Below are positions 1 to 7,955 of a DNA stretch of 64,000 nucleotides, piece after piece; the first letter of the stretch is position 1, and each line of letters opens with the position of its first letter. The notes under the pieces were generated by a model. That model did not search any database. It saw nothing but the letters and a program-made list of their open reading frames with translations, and was not told the origin of the DNA. Position numbers and translations under genes: made by a program. The DNA is from Paraburkholderia sabiae (GTDB lineage Bacteria; Pseudomonadota; Gammaproteobacteria; Burkholderiales; Burkholderiaceae), in the NCBI RefSeq assembly GCF_030412785.1, contig NZ_CP125296.1, positions 1,178,001 to 1,242,000 on the forward strand, written 5' to 3'.

Positions 1-263
1 AATCCTTTTCGCAGACAGCAGGCGCGTATCGCCGTAATCACCGCAGCAATCACCGCCGCGAGCTTTGTCCCGCTCGTCAGAAACGCTTTGCATGTGTGGA
101 TCGTCACGGTATGATGCTTTTCGGGCCACGGCATTTACGACCCATTTCAGGTCTTCTGGTCTGAGACCATGATCCGGTGTTCTGCCGGCCGTGTCGGCAA
201 CGTGAGCGGTGGACGCCGGGTGCTGAAAGCGGGGCGGCCGTGTTCGCGCGGGAGACATCATCG

Positions 264-917
264 ATGCTGGACTACGAGAACGCCGGTGCTGGCGGGATTC
301 CCGTCTTCACCTGTGACCGGTGCGGGCAGCGCGTTCCCGGTGACGATCCCGGCCATGCGGAGAAGCAGTCGCTGGCGTGGCGCACGGGAGCGCATTCCGT
401 ATTCGGCGACAGGAAGAACGTGCGGATCGACCTGTGCCAGCACTGCGTGCGCGATGTGCTGGGGGCATGGCTGAAGATTTCTGATCGGCCGACGGAGGAC
501 GATGTGCGCGCGTCCAGATCGGGCTTCAACGCGGACCTGCTTGCGAGGCGCTGGCCTGACAGTACGCGGGTCGCGGCGCGTCTGGGGGTGTCGCCGGAGG
601 AGGCGCCGGCGTATGTGTACCGCCTGCGCGCGGACGGCCTGATCCTGGGCGTGTGGAGTTCGTCGCGCGACCGTTATGTGTATCCCGACTTCCAGTTCGA
701 CCGCGCGGGACGTCCGTATCCCGTGGTCGCCCGGCTGCTCGCGATCCTGCCTGACGGCGGGTGGCATAAAGGGGGCTGGGACCGAGCGGGATGGCTTTAC
801 TGGCCGCACAGGAAGCTGGGCGGAGAAAAGCCGGCTGAGGTATTTGCCGTCAGTCCGCAGCGGGTGATCGATCTCGCGGTTGAGGAGTTCAGGCAGCCGC
901 GGGATGAGGCATGGTGA
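264..917 (+). CDS. MbcA/ParS/Xre antitoxin-like (DUF2384) protein with N-terminal four-Cys zinc finger
   Basis: 217 aa from ATG 264, chosen over an upstream in-frame ATG at 177 because GGAG at 251-254 sits about 9 nt ahead. Residues 15-61 carry two CxxC pairs (C17/C20 and C58/C61), a probable zinc ribbon. The middle part looks like a winged helix (AARLGVSPEEAPAYVYRLR). The C-terminal third ends in W-L-x2-P-x3-LGG-x2-P-x-E-V-F followed by V-x2-LA, the signature of the DUF2384 toxin-binding fold. DUF2384 proteins usually neutralise RES-domain NAD-degrading toxins; no RES gene is visible here. The next gene carries the same fold, so the two may act together. The fold call is fairly sure; the cellular role is inference. 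Confidence 0.65.
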   Translation: MLDYENAGAGGIPVFTCDRCGQRVPGDDPGHAEKQSLAWRTGAHSVFGDRKNVRIDLCQHCVRDVLGAWLKISDRPTEDDVRASRSGFNADLLARRWPDSTRVAARLGVSPEEAPAYVYRLRADGLILGVWSSSRDRYVYPDFQFDRAGRPYPVVARLLAILPDGGWHKGGWDRAGWLYWPHRKLGGEKPAEVFAVSPQRVIDLAVEEFRQPRDEAW

Positions 918-964
918 GGCGCGCGGAGCATGGTGGTGTGCACATTTCGTTCAGAAGGAAGGTG

Positions 965-1282
965 ATGGCGCGCGAGTCAATCCGTGACACCGCGAGCGCC
1001 GGGGACGGGGACCGTGCGCGGCCATCCGGTGCACGCGCCGCGCAGGGCCGACGGGAACGGGAGATCGCGGCGCTGGTGCGACTGGTGCGGACGATCGTCG
1101 ACGAATCGGGGGATCCGGCGATGGCGAAAGCGTTCGACGCTGCGGCGTGGCTGGAAGGGTGGCTGCAACAACCGAATCCCGCGCTCGGGGGAGAATTGCC
1201 ATCTGCCTGGCTGGGACGCGCCGGCGGCCCCGATGTGCTGCGCGCGCTGATCATGCGGGCGCAGAGCGGCGCGTATGCCTGA
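965..1282 (+). CDS. Small DUF2384 (MbcA/ParS/Xre antitoxin C-terminal domain) protein
   Basis: 105 aa from ATG 965 with AAGGAAGG just upstream; an in-frame ATG at 911 would overlap the previous gene. The N-terminal half is charged and low in complexity. Residues from about 55 onward match DUF2384 well: FDAAAWLEGWL, then P-x-P-ALGG-x2-P, then a V-L-x-A-L helix and a SGAYA end. No HTH is evident, so this is only the toxin-binding half of a typical Xre antitoxin. It lies 47 bp after another DUF2384 protein, on the same strand and probably in one transcript. No RES toxin is nearby; it could act on a toxin encoded elsewhere or be a domesticated regulator. Confidence 0.65.
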   Translation: MARESIRDTASAGDGDRARPSGARAAQGRREREIAALVRLVRTIVDESGDPAMAKAFDAAAWLEGWLQQPNPALGGELPSAWLGRAGGPDVLRALIMRAQSGAYA

Positions 1283-1297
1283 CTGATATCCGTTTAA

Positions 1298-1326
1298 TTG
1301 ACATCCTGTACGCAGTCCTGATTAAT
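1298..1326 (+). promoter_or_regulatory. Candidate sigma70 promoter for the metG leader
   Basis: TTGACA (1298-1303, perfect -35), a 17-bp spacer, then ATTAAT (1321-1326, 4/6 to TATAAT). Transcription would start near 1333, giving a leader of about 170 nt ahead of metG. Confidence 0.6.
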
Positions 1327-1359
1327 CACCATTTCGACAACGAGTAGAGATCGTTCACC

Positions 1360-1437
1360 ATGTCTGCCCGCAATCTTTCCGTTTCATCCGTTCAGTCGAT
1401 GCGCATGCCCCAGGCAGGATCACCACCCGGGCGCTGA
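1360..1437 (+). CDS. Putative 25-aa leader peptide ahead of metG
   Basis: ATG 1360 to TGA 1435-1437 encodes 25 aa with two closely spaced Met codons (1399 and 1405; S-M-R-M). It lies between a good sigma70-like promoter and an intrinsic terminator directly upstream of methionyl-tRNA synthetase. That layout (promoter, short ORF, terminator, biosynthetic or tRNA-charging gene) is typical of ribosome-mediated attenuation. The upstream ribosome-binding site is weak, and I could not identify a convincing antiterminator pairing. It could instead be a non-translated part of a leader RNA. Confidence 0.4.
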   Translation: MSARNLSVSSVQSMRMPQAGSPPGR

Positions 1438-1454
1438 GGGCTTTGTTTATCCAT

Positions 1455-1483
1455 AAAAGGGACGCCACGGGGCGTCCCTTTTT
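1455..1483 (+). terminator. Intrinsic terminator/attenuator between leader ORF and metG
   Basis: Perfect 8-bp stem GGGACGCC (1459-1466) / GGCGTCCC (1471-1478), 4-nt loop, then TTTTT (1479-1483). It ends only 21 nt before the metG ATG, so transcripts from the upstream promoter must read through it. Confidence 0.85.
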
Positions 1484-1504
1484 GCTTGATGAGGGGAAAA
1501 CGTC

Positions 1505-3055
1505 ATGACGTATCGTTACATCACGACGCCGATCTACTACGTGAACGACCGGCCGCACCTGGGACACGCGTACGCGAGCATCCACGCCGACATCATGGCG
1601 CGCTACCTGCGTGCGGCGGGCCATCAGGTTGTGCTGCTCACAGGTGCCGACGAACACGGCGAGAAGATCGCGAAGGCGGCGATGCAGGCGAACGAGGCGC
1701 CGGACGCATTCGCGCAACGCCATGCACGCAGCTTTGAAGACGCATGGCGGCGCCTGGCGGTGGGGTCGGATGTGTTTGTGCGCACGAGTTCCGCGGCGCA
1801 CTCGCGGGTGGTGTCGGCGTGTCTGACCCGGTTGTACGAGGCGGGCGAGATCTATCTGGCTGACTACGAAGGGCTGTACTCGGTGGGCCAGGAGCGGTTC
1901 GTGACAGAGAAGGAACTGGTGAACGGCAAACTGCCCGAGGACCGTGAGCCGCCCGTTGTGCGTCGCGAGTCGAATTACTTTTTCCGGATGGAGGTGCATC
2001 GCGAGTGGATGAGGCGGCTCTTGCGGGACACGCCGGACCTTATCCAGCCCGCGCAATACCGTCACGAAATCCTGAGGTTGCTAGAGGAGCCGATCGGTGA
2101 TCTGAGCATCTCGCGACCGGTAGAGCGACTCGCATGGGGCATCCCGATTCCGTGGGATGCTTCGCACGTGACCTACGTCTGGTTCGATGCGCTGCTCAGC
2201 TACGTGTCACCGCTGGGCTACCCGGACGGCGCGGATTTTACGCACTACTGGCCGTCGGCCACGCATGTGATCGGCAAGGACATCCTGCGCACGCACACGC
2301 TGTTCTGGCTGGCCATGACGCACGCGCTGGGGATCACGCCGTACCGGCGTCTGCTGGTGTCGGGACACCTGCTCGGCGCGGACGGGCGCAAGATGAGCAA
2401 GTCGCTGGGCAACGGCGTCGATCCGCTGGCGGCGGCGCAGACCTTTGGCGTGGACGCGCTGCGCTACGCACTCGTGCGCGAAGTCAGTTTCGGCTTCGAC
2501 GGCATCATCACCAACGAGGTTATTGAACAGCGCCTGAACCGGGATCTGGCGGACGATCTGGGTAACCTCGTGAGCCGGACGCTCGCGATGGTGCATCGGT
2601 ATCGCGCCGGAATTGTGCCTGCGCCAGGCGCATACACGGCGGGCGAAGAGGCGATCATGGCCCGCGCGGCGTCGCTGCCTGAGGTCGTGCTGATGCTGGT
2701 CGAAGAGATGAAGCTGGGGCGCGCCGTCGAGCAGGTGATGGCGTTTGTGACGGCGCTGAACGGCTATGTCGCGACCAGCGCGCCGTGGACGCTGGCGAAA
2801 GATCCAGCGCTCGCGAAGCGGCTGGATACCGTACTGCATACGCTGCTCGAGGGGCTGCACGCGGTGTCCAGCCTGCTGTCGCCGGTGATGCCGGCGAGCA
2901 TGGGGCAACTGCGTGCGCTGCTGGGCGATGGCGGTGAACCGGGGTGGAACGTACCTTGGGGCGAGGGTGTGACCGCGGGCGCCGGCGTGAGACAGGGGAT
3001 CCTGTTTCCGAAGCGACGCGAGGCGGGCGTCGCTGGCCCGACGATGTCGCGCTAG
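1505..3055 (+). CDS. metG: Methionyl-tRNA synthetase (short, zinc-less type)
   Basis: 516 aa; charges tRNA-Met with methionine in the cytoplasm. Class I signatures are present: HLGH at residues 18-21 (HIGH) and KMSKS at about 296-300. The connective-peptide region (LYEAGEIYLADYEGLYSVGQERF) has Ser/Gly/Gln where zinc-binding Cys would be expected, and there is no C-terminal EMAP-like tRNA-binding domain. It is therefore shorter than the roughly 680-720 aa MetRS usual in beta-proteobacteria. Start ATG 1505 has GAGGGG at 1491-1496. It is preceded by its own promoter, leader ORF and terminator. Its stop codon overlaps that of the convergent gene (CTAG at 3052-3055). Likely a second, non-housekeeping MetRS, possibly resistant to MetRS inhibitors; that role is inference. 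Confidence 0.95.
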   Translation: MTYRYITTPIYYVNDRPHLGHAYASIHADIMARYLRAAGHQVVLLTGADEHGEKIAKAAMQANEAPDAFAQRHARSFEDAWRRLAVGSDVFVRTSSAAHSRVVSACLTRLYEAGEIYLADYEGLYSVGQERFVTEKELVNGKLPEDREPPVVRRESNYFFRMEVHREWMRRLLRDTPDLIQPAQYRHEILRLLEEPIGDLSISRPVERLAWGIPIPWDASHVTYVWFDALLSYVSPLGYPDGADFTHYWPSATHVIGKDILRTHTLFWLAMTHALGITPYRRLLVSGHLLGADGRKMSKSLGNGVDPLAAAQTFGVDALRYALVREVSFGFDGIITNEVIEQRLNRDLADDLGNLVSRTLAMVHRYRAGIVPAPGAYTAGEEAIMARAASLPEVVLMLVEEMKLGRAVEQVMAFVTALNGYVATSAPWTLAKDPALAKRLDTVLHTLLEGLHAVSSLLSPVMPASMGQLRALLGDGGEPGWNVPWGEGVTAGAGVRQGILFPKRREAGVAGPTMSR

Positions 3056-3417
3056 TCGTTGCTGCGCGCCTTCAGCGGTCGATACCGCTCACCGTCATAG
3101 GCCGTGGTGACGGTGTAGCCATCGCGCTTGCGAATCCTGAGGAAGAACAGCACTGGCGACACACCCGGCTCACCGCCACAGGATGCGGAATGATTCTCGC
3201 GCACGCGGACAAGGAAGTAGCGTCCCTTGTCGGCCGTGTCGAACAGCAGACATTCGGTCTTGTCCTTCGACAGACCGTAGTCGCGCGTGATGTCAGCGGC
3301 CCGGGTGGCGGCGGCATCGCCCGAATCGATGGCGGTGCCGGCCGCCCAGACGTGCGCGCCTGCCAGCAACGCAAAAAGTGCGGCCGCGCGTGCGGCGTCA
3401 AGTGCGCGACGTATCAT
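3052..3417 (-). CDS. Small periplasmic hypothetical protein
   Basis: 121 aa with an N-terminal signal peptide (hydrophobic AAALFALLAGAHVWA, cleavage likely after VWA at about residue 25). The mature part has two Cys (ECLLFD and SCGGEP) that could form a disulphide, and a C-terminal YDGERYRPLKAR tail. No family recognised. Its ATG overlaps the stop of the upstream glucosaminidase (ATGA at 3414-3417), so the two are translationally coupled. Role unknown; its context suggests peptidoglycan remodelling or lysis. Confidence 0.65.
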   Translation of the reverse strand: MIRRALDAARAAALFALLAGAHVWAAGTAIDSGDAAATRAADITRDYGLSKDKTECLLFDTADKGRYFLVRVRENHSASCGGEPGVSPVLFFLRIRKRDGYTVTTAYDGERYRPLKARSND

Positions 3418-3950
3418 CGGTCCGCCCGGCGGTTGTCGTACTGATCGAGGTCGTGCGCGCGGATGATGGCGTTAAGTTTGGCACGGTAGGCGGGGTCTGT
3501 CGCATAGCCGTTGCGCGCGACGGCCACGGCAAACTGTGAACTGCTGGTGTACAGGAAGCACGTGCGGAAAGCGGGATTGTTGCGGAGCATTTTTGCGTAG
3601 TCTTCGGCGGCCTCTTCGAAGCTGCCGTAGGCGCGAAACGCGTCGTTGATCGTGATGGCGCGGCCGTTGACGACCTCGTGCGTCGTGAAGGTTGTGCTCG
3701 CGCCGGAAGGCGCCTGGCCTTTTACGCCGAAATACGCGTTGCCCACCACCGAGCGGCCCCAGTTACTTTCGAGCGCTGCCTGCGCGAGCAGGACGCCGGC
3801 GGGCACCTGGTACCGGCGCTGGATGGACTGCGCCGCCTCCAGATGCGTGTCGATAAAGGACTGCACGTAGACGGGCGGGTCGCGACGCTGCCGGGGATGG
3901 CGGGGCGGATGAGCGCTCGCGTGATGACGGGGTGTTGACGGCGGCGGCAT
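3414..3950 (-). CDS. Glucosaminidase-domain peptidoglycan hydrolase (FlgJ C-terminal type)
   Basis: 178 aa. From about residue 30 it matches the glucosaminidase fold of FlgJ and autolysins: FIDTHLEAAQSIQ, then VPAGVLLAQAALESNWG carrying the catalytic Glu, then N-A-Y-F-G-V-K-G, and a YATDPAYRAKLNAII end. It would cleave glycan strands in the cell wall. No classical signal peptide is visible; the N-terminus is Arg/Pro/His rich, so export could depend on the small membrane protein 9 bp upstream, as with holin-endolysin pairs. It overlaps the downstream periplasmic gene by 4 nt. No other flagellar gene is adjacent, so it is not flgJ itself. Confidence 0.85.
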   Translation of the reverse strand: MPPPSTPRHHASAHPPRHPRQRRDPPVYVQSFIDTHLEAAQSIQRRYQVPAGVLLAQAALESNWGRSVVGNAYFGVKGQAPSGASTTFTTHEVVNGRAITINDAFRAYGSFEEAAEDYAKMLRNNPAFRTCFLYTSSSQFAVAVARNGYATDPAYRAKLNAIIRAHDLDQYDNRRADR

Positions 3951-3959
3951 GGCGAGGGC

Positions 3960-4184
3960 CTACTGACGCTGGAACAGCGTGACGATCGACGCGGCGATGC
4001 GCTGCGCGTTCACGAGCGCGAGGATGCCCGCGACGCCCACCAGGACAACGGGCAGGATGCTGTCGCGGGTGGCGGCCCAGGTCAGTCCCAATGCGAGCGC
4101 CTTGACGACGAGGTACATGAGCGGCAGGCAGACGAGCGCGGCGAGGAAGCGTTGTTTGGGTGGCAGGGTGGCGAGATGGTTCAT
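3960..4184 (-). CDS. Small two-helix membrane protein, first gene of glucosaminidase operon
   Basis: 74 aa. Two predicted membrane segments: about residues 14-36 (LAALVCLPLMYLVVKALALGL) and 41-60 (SILPVVLVGVAGILALVNAQ), with a short basic start and an amphipathic tail. No family recognised. Size, topology and position just before a leaderless glucosaminidase resemble a holin, but no holin motif was confirmed. Confidence 0.6.
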   Translation of the reverse strand: MNHLATLPPKQRFLAALVCLPLMYLVVKALALGLTWAATRDSILPVVLVGVAGILALVNAQRIAASIVTLFQRQ

Positions 4185-4277
4185 GCGTGGCGCATATCGT
4201 CAGAAGATAGTCAAGATTGCCACAATCCCAACGCAGCAGGCAAGAGCGAAACTGCCCACGAACGCGGCGCTGGAGCA

Positions 4278-4333
4278 ACTCCATCGGATGCACACAATGC
4301 GTCCACAAATGCTAAACGCATTCTGGACGAATG
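4278..4333 (+). repeat. Diverged copy of the 47-bp element
   Basis: Begins ACTCCATC and ends CATTCTGGACGAATG, like the element at 4467-4513, but is about 9 bp longer in the middle. It lies 189 bp upstream of that copy, within the 336-bp gene-free stretch 4185-4520. Strand is arbitrary. Confidence 0.35.
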
Positions 4334-4466
4334 CTGGACAGAGCCACACCGGCACGTGGTCGCGAAGTGTTAAACGGCAGGAGTCCTGCTGAAAACATTT
4401 CAATAGAACGGAAAGGCGAGCGGATCGCCCGCCGCTGGCCGGGCGGGGGGCCCGGACAGCGGCCCC

Positions 4467-4513
4467 ACTCCATCATATCTGCACAATAAATCAACACATT
4501 CTGGACGGAGTCG
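4467..4513 (+). repeat. 47-bp element, copy 1, upstream of small phage-like gene
   Basis: 38/47 bases match the copy at 63808-63854 and 31/47, without gaps, the copy at 11669-11715. Its ends form an imperfect inverted repeat (ACTCC...GGAGT). It ends 7 bp before the next ORF. It could be a promoter/operator or a mobile remnant. Confidence 0.6.
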
Positions 4514-4520
4514 CGACAAA

Positions 4521-4901
4521 GTGCGCGTGGCGCCGCCGGTCGTGACGGTCTGGCGTGCTGGGAAACACGATGCCCGAGCTGAATCGGGGCAAACATGGCA
4601 GGAAGCCGTCTGGCCGCTTGTGTGGGAAAAGGGAATGCGTTTTCGGAAACGGAGTGCGGAGGTGGATGCGACCCGGTGGCTCGTGCCCGGCGACCATGCG
4701 CTGGTCGAGCGCCGGGACAACCGGTGGGTCATGGCGACGCCTGAGGGGTGGCGCGAGGTGGAACCCGGCGACTGGATTGTCACGGACGTGTCGGGCGTGG
4801 CGTGGCCGATGAAGGATCGGGACTTCAGGGACCGTTACGAGCCTGCCGCGGAACAGCCGGAGCAGCCACCGCCGGCGCGGCCGGGCTCGGATTCACCATA
4901 G
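4521..4901 (+). CDS. Small phage/plasmid-type hypothetical protein (PGDYG-like)
   Basis: 126 aa from GTG 4521; an alternative start is ATG 4635 (88 aa, beginning MRFRKRSAEVDA), which fits the usual start of related phage proteins (RYRKKPVEVEA type) and has GGGAA 5' of it. The C-terminal half contains EPGDWIVTDVSG-x-A-WP-x-K-x2-D-F-x-Y, a motif common in small phage and plasmid proteins of unknown function. A frame-broken relative lies at 11807-12119, sharing RxVxFxK..EVD..WL.PGD and WxVATPE. Function unknown. A 47-bp repeated element lies immediately upstream. Confidence 0.6.
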   Translation: MRVAPPVVTVWRAGKHDARAESGQTWQEAVWPLVWEKGMRFRKRSAEVDATRWLVPGDHALVERRDNRWVMATPEGWREVEPGDWIVTDVSGVAWPMKDRDFRDRYEPAAEQPEQPPPARPGSDSP

Positions 4902-5173
4902 GGTGCGCTGTGTGCGTGGGCATCTTCGCCGACCTCCCGGAGTTGAAATTTTATTTCTGGCGGGCGCGACCTGTTCACTTGACGCGAGGCCGATGGATTA
5001 CATAGGAATCCAATCTGAATCAACCTGTAAGTCATCTGCCGCGGCAAATGAAAGGATGGTGACCAGCCATGCTGGCGCGGTCCCTCAGGCAGCCCTGTTG
5101 CGGACCCGTCTGAGCCTTCCGCGGGTCACACAAACTGTATAGACTTCCACCTTTTCTCAAAACCAGAAGACCG

Positions 5174-7522
5174 ATGTGGCCAGCGGCGATGCGACAACAA
5201 GGAGCCCGGAGGCGGCCTGCCAGGCGGCATGGACTCACCACCCGACTGACGACGCGACTGGCCACCCGGCTGCGCTGTGCAACGCAACTCCCCGTATGGT
5301 TGCTCCTGACGCTGTGCGCGCATGCGAACGCGAACGGAGCAGCAGCCTGCACGGCGGAGCCCGGTCGTCCGTCGGTCGGTCTGGTTCTCTCCGGCGGCGG
5401 CGCGCGCGGTTACGCGCATCTTGGCGTGCTCAAGGTGCTGGAGGAAAACCGCATTCCCGTCGATTGCATCGCGGCCACGAGCATGGGCTCGGTGGTGGGC
5501 GGGCTGTACGCCAGCGGGATGACGGCGACGGACATCGAACATCATCTCGCAGGGATCAATCTCGCGGATATCGCGTTTGACGTCACCGAGCGCGCGGACC
5601 TGTCGCAAAAGCAGCGCGAGGACGAACGCCTCTACGTGAACAGCCTGACGCTCGGCTTCGGCAGCAATGGTCTGCGGCTGCCGGCCGGTCTCGTGCAGGG
5701 CAACCGTCTGCAGTCGCTGCTGCAGGACTGGACGTCGGATGTGCCGGGCGATCTGTCCTTCGACAGATTGCCGATTCCCTATCGTGCGATCGCCACCGAT
5801 CTGCAGACCGGACAGAAGGTCGTGCTCGATCGCGGCTCGCTGTCGCAGGCCATTCGCGCCAGCATCGCGCTGCCCGGACTCTTTGCGCCGACAGAGGTCG
5901 ATGGCCGCACGCTCATCGATGGCGGCATCGTGAGCAACCTGCCCGTCGAAACGGCGCGCGGCATGGGCGCAAAAACGATCATTGCCGTGGACATCGGCTC
6001 GCCGCTGCGGCCCCTCGATGCGATGGCCTCGCCTGCGGACGTGATGCAGCAGATGATCGGCATCCTGATTCACCAGAACGTCGCACGCCAGCGCAAGGAA
6101 CTCACGCGAGGCGACGTGCTGATCGAACCGGCGCTCGGCACGCTGACGTTTACCGATTTCGCGCACGCAAACCAGGCCATTGCAGCGGGCGAGGCCGCGG
6201 CGCGCGCGGCGCTGCCCAGGCTTCAGCGCCTGGCATTGCAGCCTGCGCAATACGCCGCATGGCGCGCGGCGCATGGCTCGCCTGGCAGCCGCCAGATCCA
6301 CATCACGCGTATCGAGATTCGCGGCCACGGCGCCGTGCCGAAACAGCGCATTCTCGACGCGTTGCCGGTTCGTGCGGGCGACGTGTACGATTCGACCGCG
6401 CTCAACCGGGATCTGCTCGCGCTCACGACGTCGGGGGACTTCGACACCGTGACACAGAAGCTCGTCAGCGACGGCGCGGACAACACACTGGTGATCGACG
6501 CGCGCGAGAAATCATGGGGGCCGAATTTCCTGCTGTTCGGACTCGGCCTGTCGACGGGCTCGACGGATGACGGCAGCTTCCGGCTGCATCTCGGCTATCG
6601 CCGCCCGTGGCTCACCGCGTCGGGTCTCGAGGGGCGCATCGACACCACGCTCGGCAGCGACCGGCTCAGCCTGCACGCAGAACTGCGGCAACCGTTGTCA
6701 GGGGCGTTTGGCTACTACGTTGCGCCCTACGTGGAGTTCGAGCGCCGCTACGTCAACATCTACCAGGACGATCCGTGGGTCAAGCTGACCCAGTACCGGC
6801 AGCAGACCGAGCGCGCGGGGCTCGATTTCGGATTGCCGCTGTCGAACCTGGGTGACTTCCGCATCGGGCTGGCCTACGCGCACGGTTATTCCTCTCCGCA
6901 GTACAACACGCTGCAGGAGAACGACGACGGGACGACCTCGCTGCTGTTTCCGGATATCTATGGCCGCCAGCTGACGGCGCGGGCGAGACTCGTGATCGAC
7001 CAGCTCGACGATTCGCTCTTTCCGCGCAGGGGCTATTTTGCGGAACTGCGGGTGGAGCGCTCACTCTTCACGCAGACCAACAGCTTTACGGAGGCGTATG
7101 GTAAAGGCCTTGTTGCCGCGAGCTACGGGCGTCATAGCATCACAGCGGGCATCGAGGCGGGGAACGACTTTGGCAGCGTGAATCCCATCAATCCGTTCGG
7201 CTTCACCCTCGGTGGGTTCCAGCACCTGTCGGCGTATGCGACCGATCAGCTCGCGGGTAATTCGATGCTATACGGACAGGTCACCTACATGAACCGGCTG
7301 GCCGTCTTCGACGCCTCGCCGATCCGCGGCCTGTTTGCGGGGATGAGCCTCGAGGCGGGCAATGTCTGGCAAGGCAACATCCAGAATGGCGGCGGCCCGC
7401 TCAAGCGCAGCATCACCTTTTTTATGAGCGCGACGACCTCGTTTGGACCCGTCTACGTGGGGGCGGCGTTTGCACCGGGCGGGCGCAACAATTTCTATAT
7501 CCAGCTGGGGCACACGTACTGA
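5174..7522 (+). CDS. Patatin-like phospholipase fused to Omp85-type barrel (type Vd autotransporter, PlpD family)
   Basis: 782 aa. Signal peptide with a long basic n-region and hydrophobic VWLLLTLCAHANA. Patatin domain at about 65-270: oxyanion motif SGGGARG, nucleophile elbow A-T-S-M-G with Ser103, and catalytic Asp in DGG (D249). One POTRA-like segment follows (about 375-450: IHITRIEIRGHGAVPKQRIL), then a beta-barrel of about 300 residues ending in aromatic Tyr. Family members secrete their own lipase domain through the barrel. The elbow starts with Ala instead of the usual Gly of GxSxG, while the Ser-Asp dyad is intact. The gene stands alone, with 272 bp upstream where I see no other gene. 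Confidence 0.9.
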   Translation: MWPAAMRQQGARRRPARRHGLTTRLTTRLATRLRCATQLPVWLLLTLCAHANANGAAACTAEPGRPSVGLVLSGGGARGYAHLGVLKVLEENRIPVDCIAATSMGSVVGGLYASGMTATDIEHHLAGINLADIAFDVTERADLSQKQREDERLYVNSLTLGFGSNGLRLPAGLVQGNRLQSLLQDWTSDVPGDLSFDRLPIPYRAIATDLQTGQKVVLDRGSLSQAIRASIALPGLFAPTEVDGRTLIDGGIVSNLPVETARGMGAKTIIAVDIGSPLRPLDAMASPADVMQQMIGILIHQNVARQRKELTRGDVLIEPALGTLTFTDFAHANQAIAAGEAAARAALPRLQRLALQPAQYAAWRAAHGSPGSRQIHITRIEIRGHGAVPKQRILDALPVRAGDVYDSTALNRDLLALTTSGDFDTVTQKLVSDGADNTLVIDAREKSWGPNFLLFGLGLSTGSTDDGSFRLHLGYRRPWLTASGLEGRIDTTLGSDRLSLHAELRQPLSGAFGYYVAPYVEFERRYVNIYQDDPWVKLTQYRQQTERAGLDFGLPLSNLGDFRIGLAYAHGYSSPQYNTLQENDDGTTSLLFPDIYGRQLTARARLVIDQLDDSLFPRRGYFAELRVERSLFTQTNSFTEAYGKGLVAASYGRHSITAGIEAGNDFGSVNPINPFGFTLGGFQHLSAYATDQLAGNSMLYGQVTYMNRLAVFDASPIRGLFAGMSLEAGNVWQGNIQNGGGPLKRSITFFMSATTSFGPVYVGAAFAPGGRNNFYIQLGHTY

Positions 7523-7955
7523 CGCGTGGACTGGCGCGCGAATCGTGGCGCGAACGGGATCAATGGCAGCGCGCGACGTGTCACCGGGTCTCGGATCGGC
7601 GCAGGCTGGCCGGCAACGTTCCGGCAAAGAGCGCCTCGCAGTCGCCGGCAGTCTTCGCGAGGGGATGTGGCTGGAACTGTCGACTGAGGGTACGCCGGCG
7701 ATGTTCGGGGTAGCCGCGCATCGATGGCGACCCGCATGTCAGTTTTTTTTCCGCAACAGCCTGAATTTTTTCTCCCGCATGCCGATGTCATGGCTTCAGG
7801 GAGCGGGGCCGCGGCGAGTCCGCTGCACGATACCCGGGACGAAAGAATCCGGGCAAAGCCAGCGCCGGCACCTGTCTGTCCCGGGGCATCAAGCCGGTTG
7901 CAGATCCGGGCATCCCCGTTCCGCAGAAAAAATCCCCGTTGCGCAGGAAAAGACC
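7523..7955. other. Intergenic region, no gene seen
   Basis: 433 bp between the type Vd autotransporter and the TTG-started lipoprotein. Reading frames are open here but have no ribosome-binding site or recognisable protein. No terminator was found. Confidence 0.5.

Noticed and set aside
5126..6328. 400-aa minus-strand ORF
   Set aside because: Antisense to the patatin domain of the type Vd autotransporter; Arg/Gln-rich with no recognisable domain.
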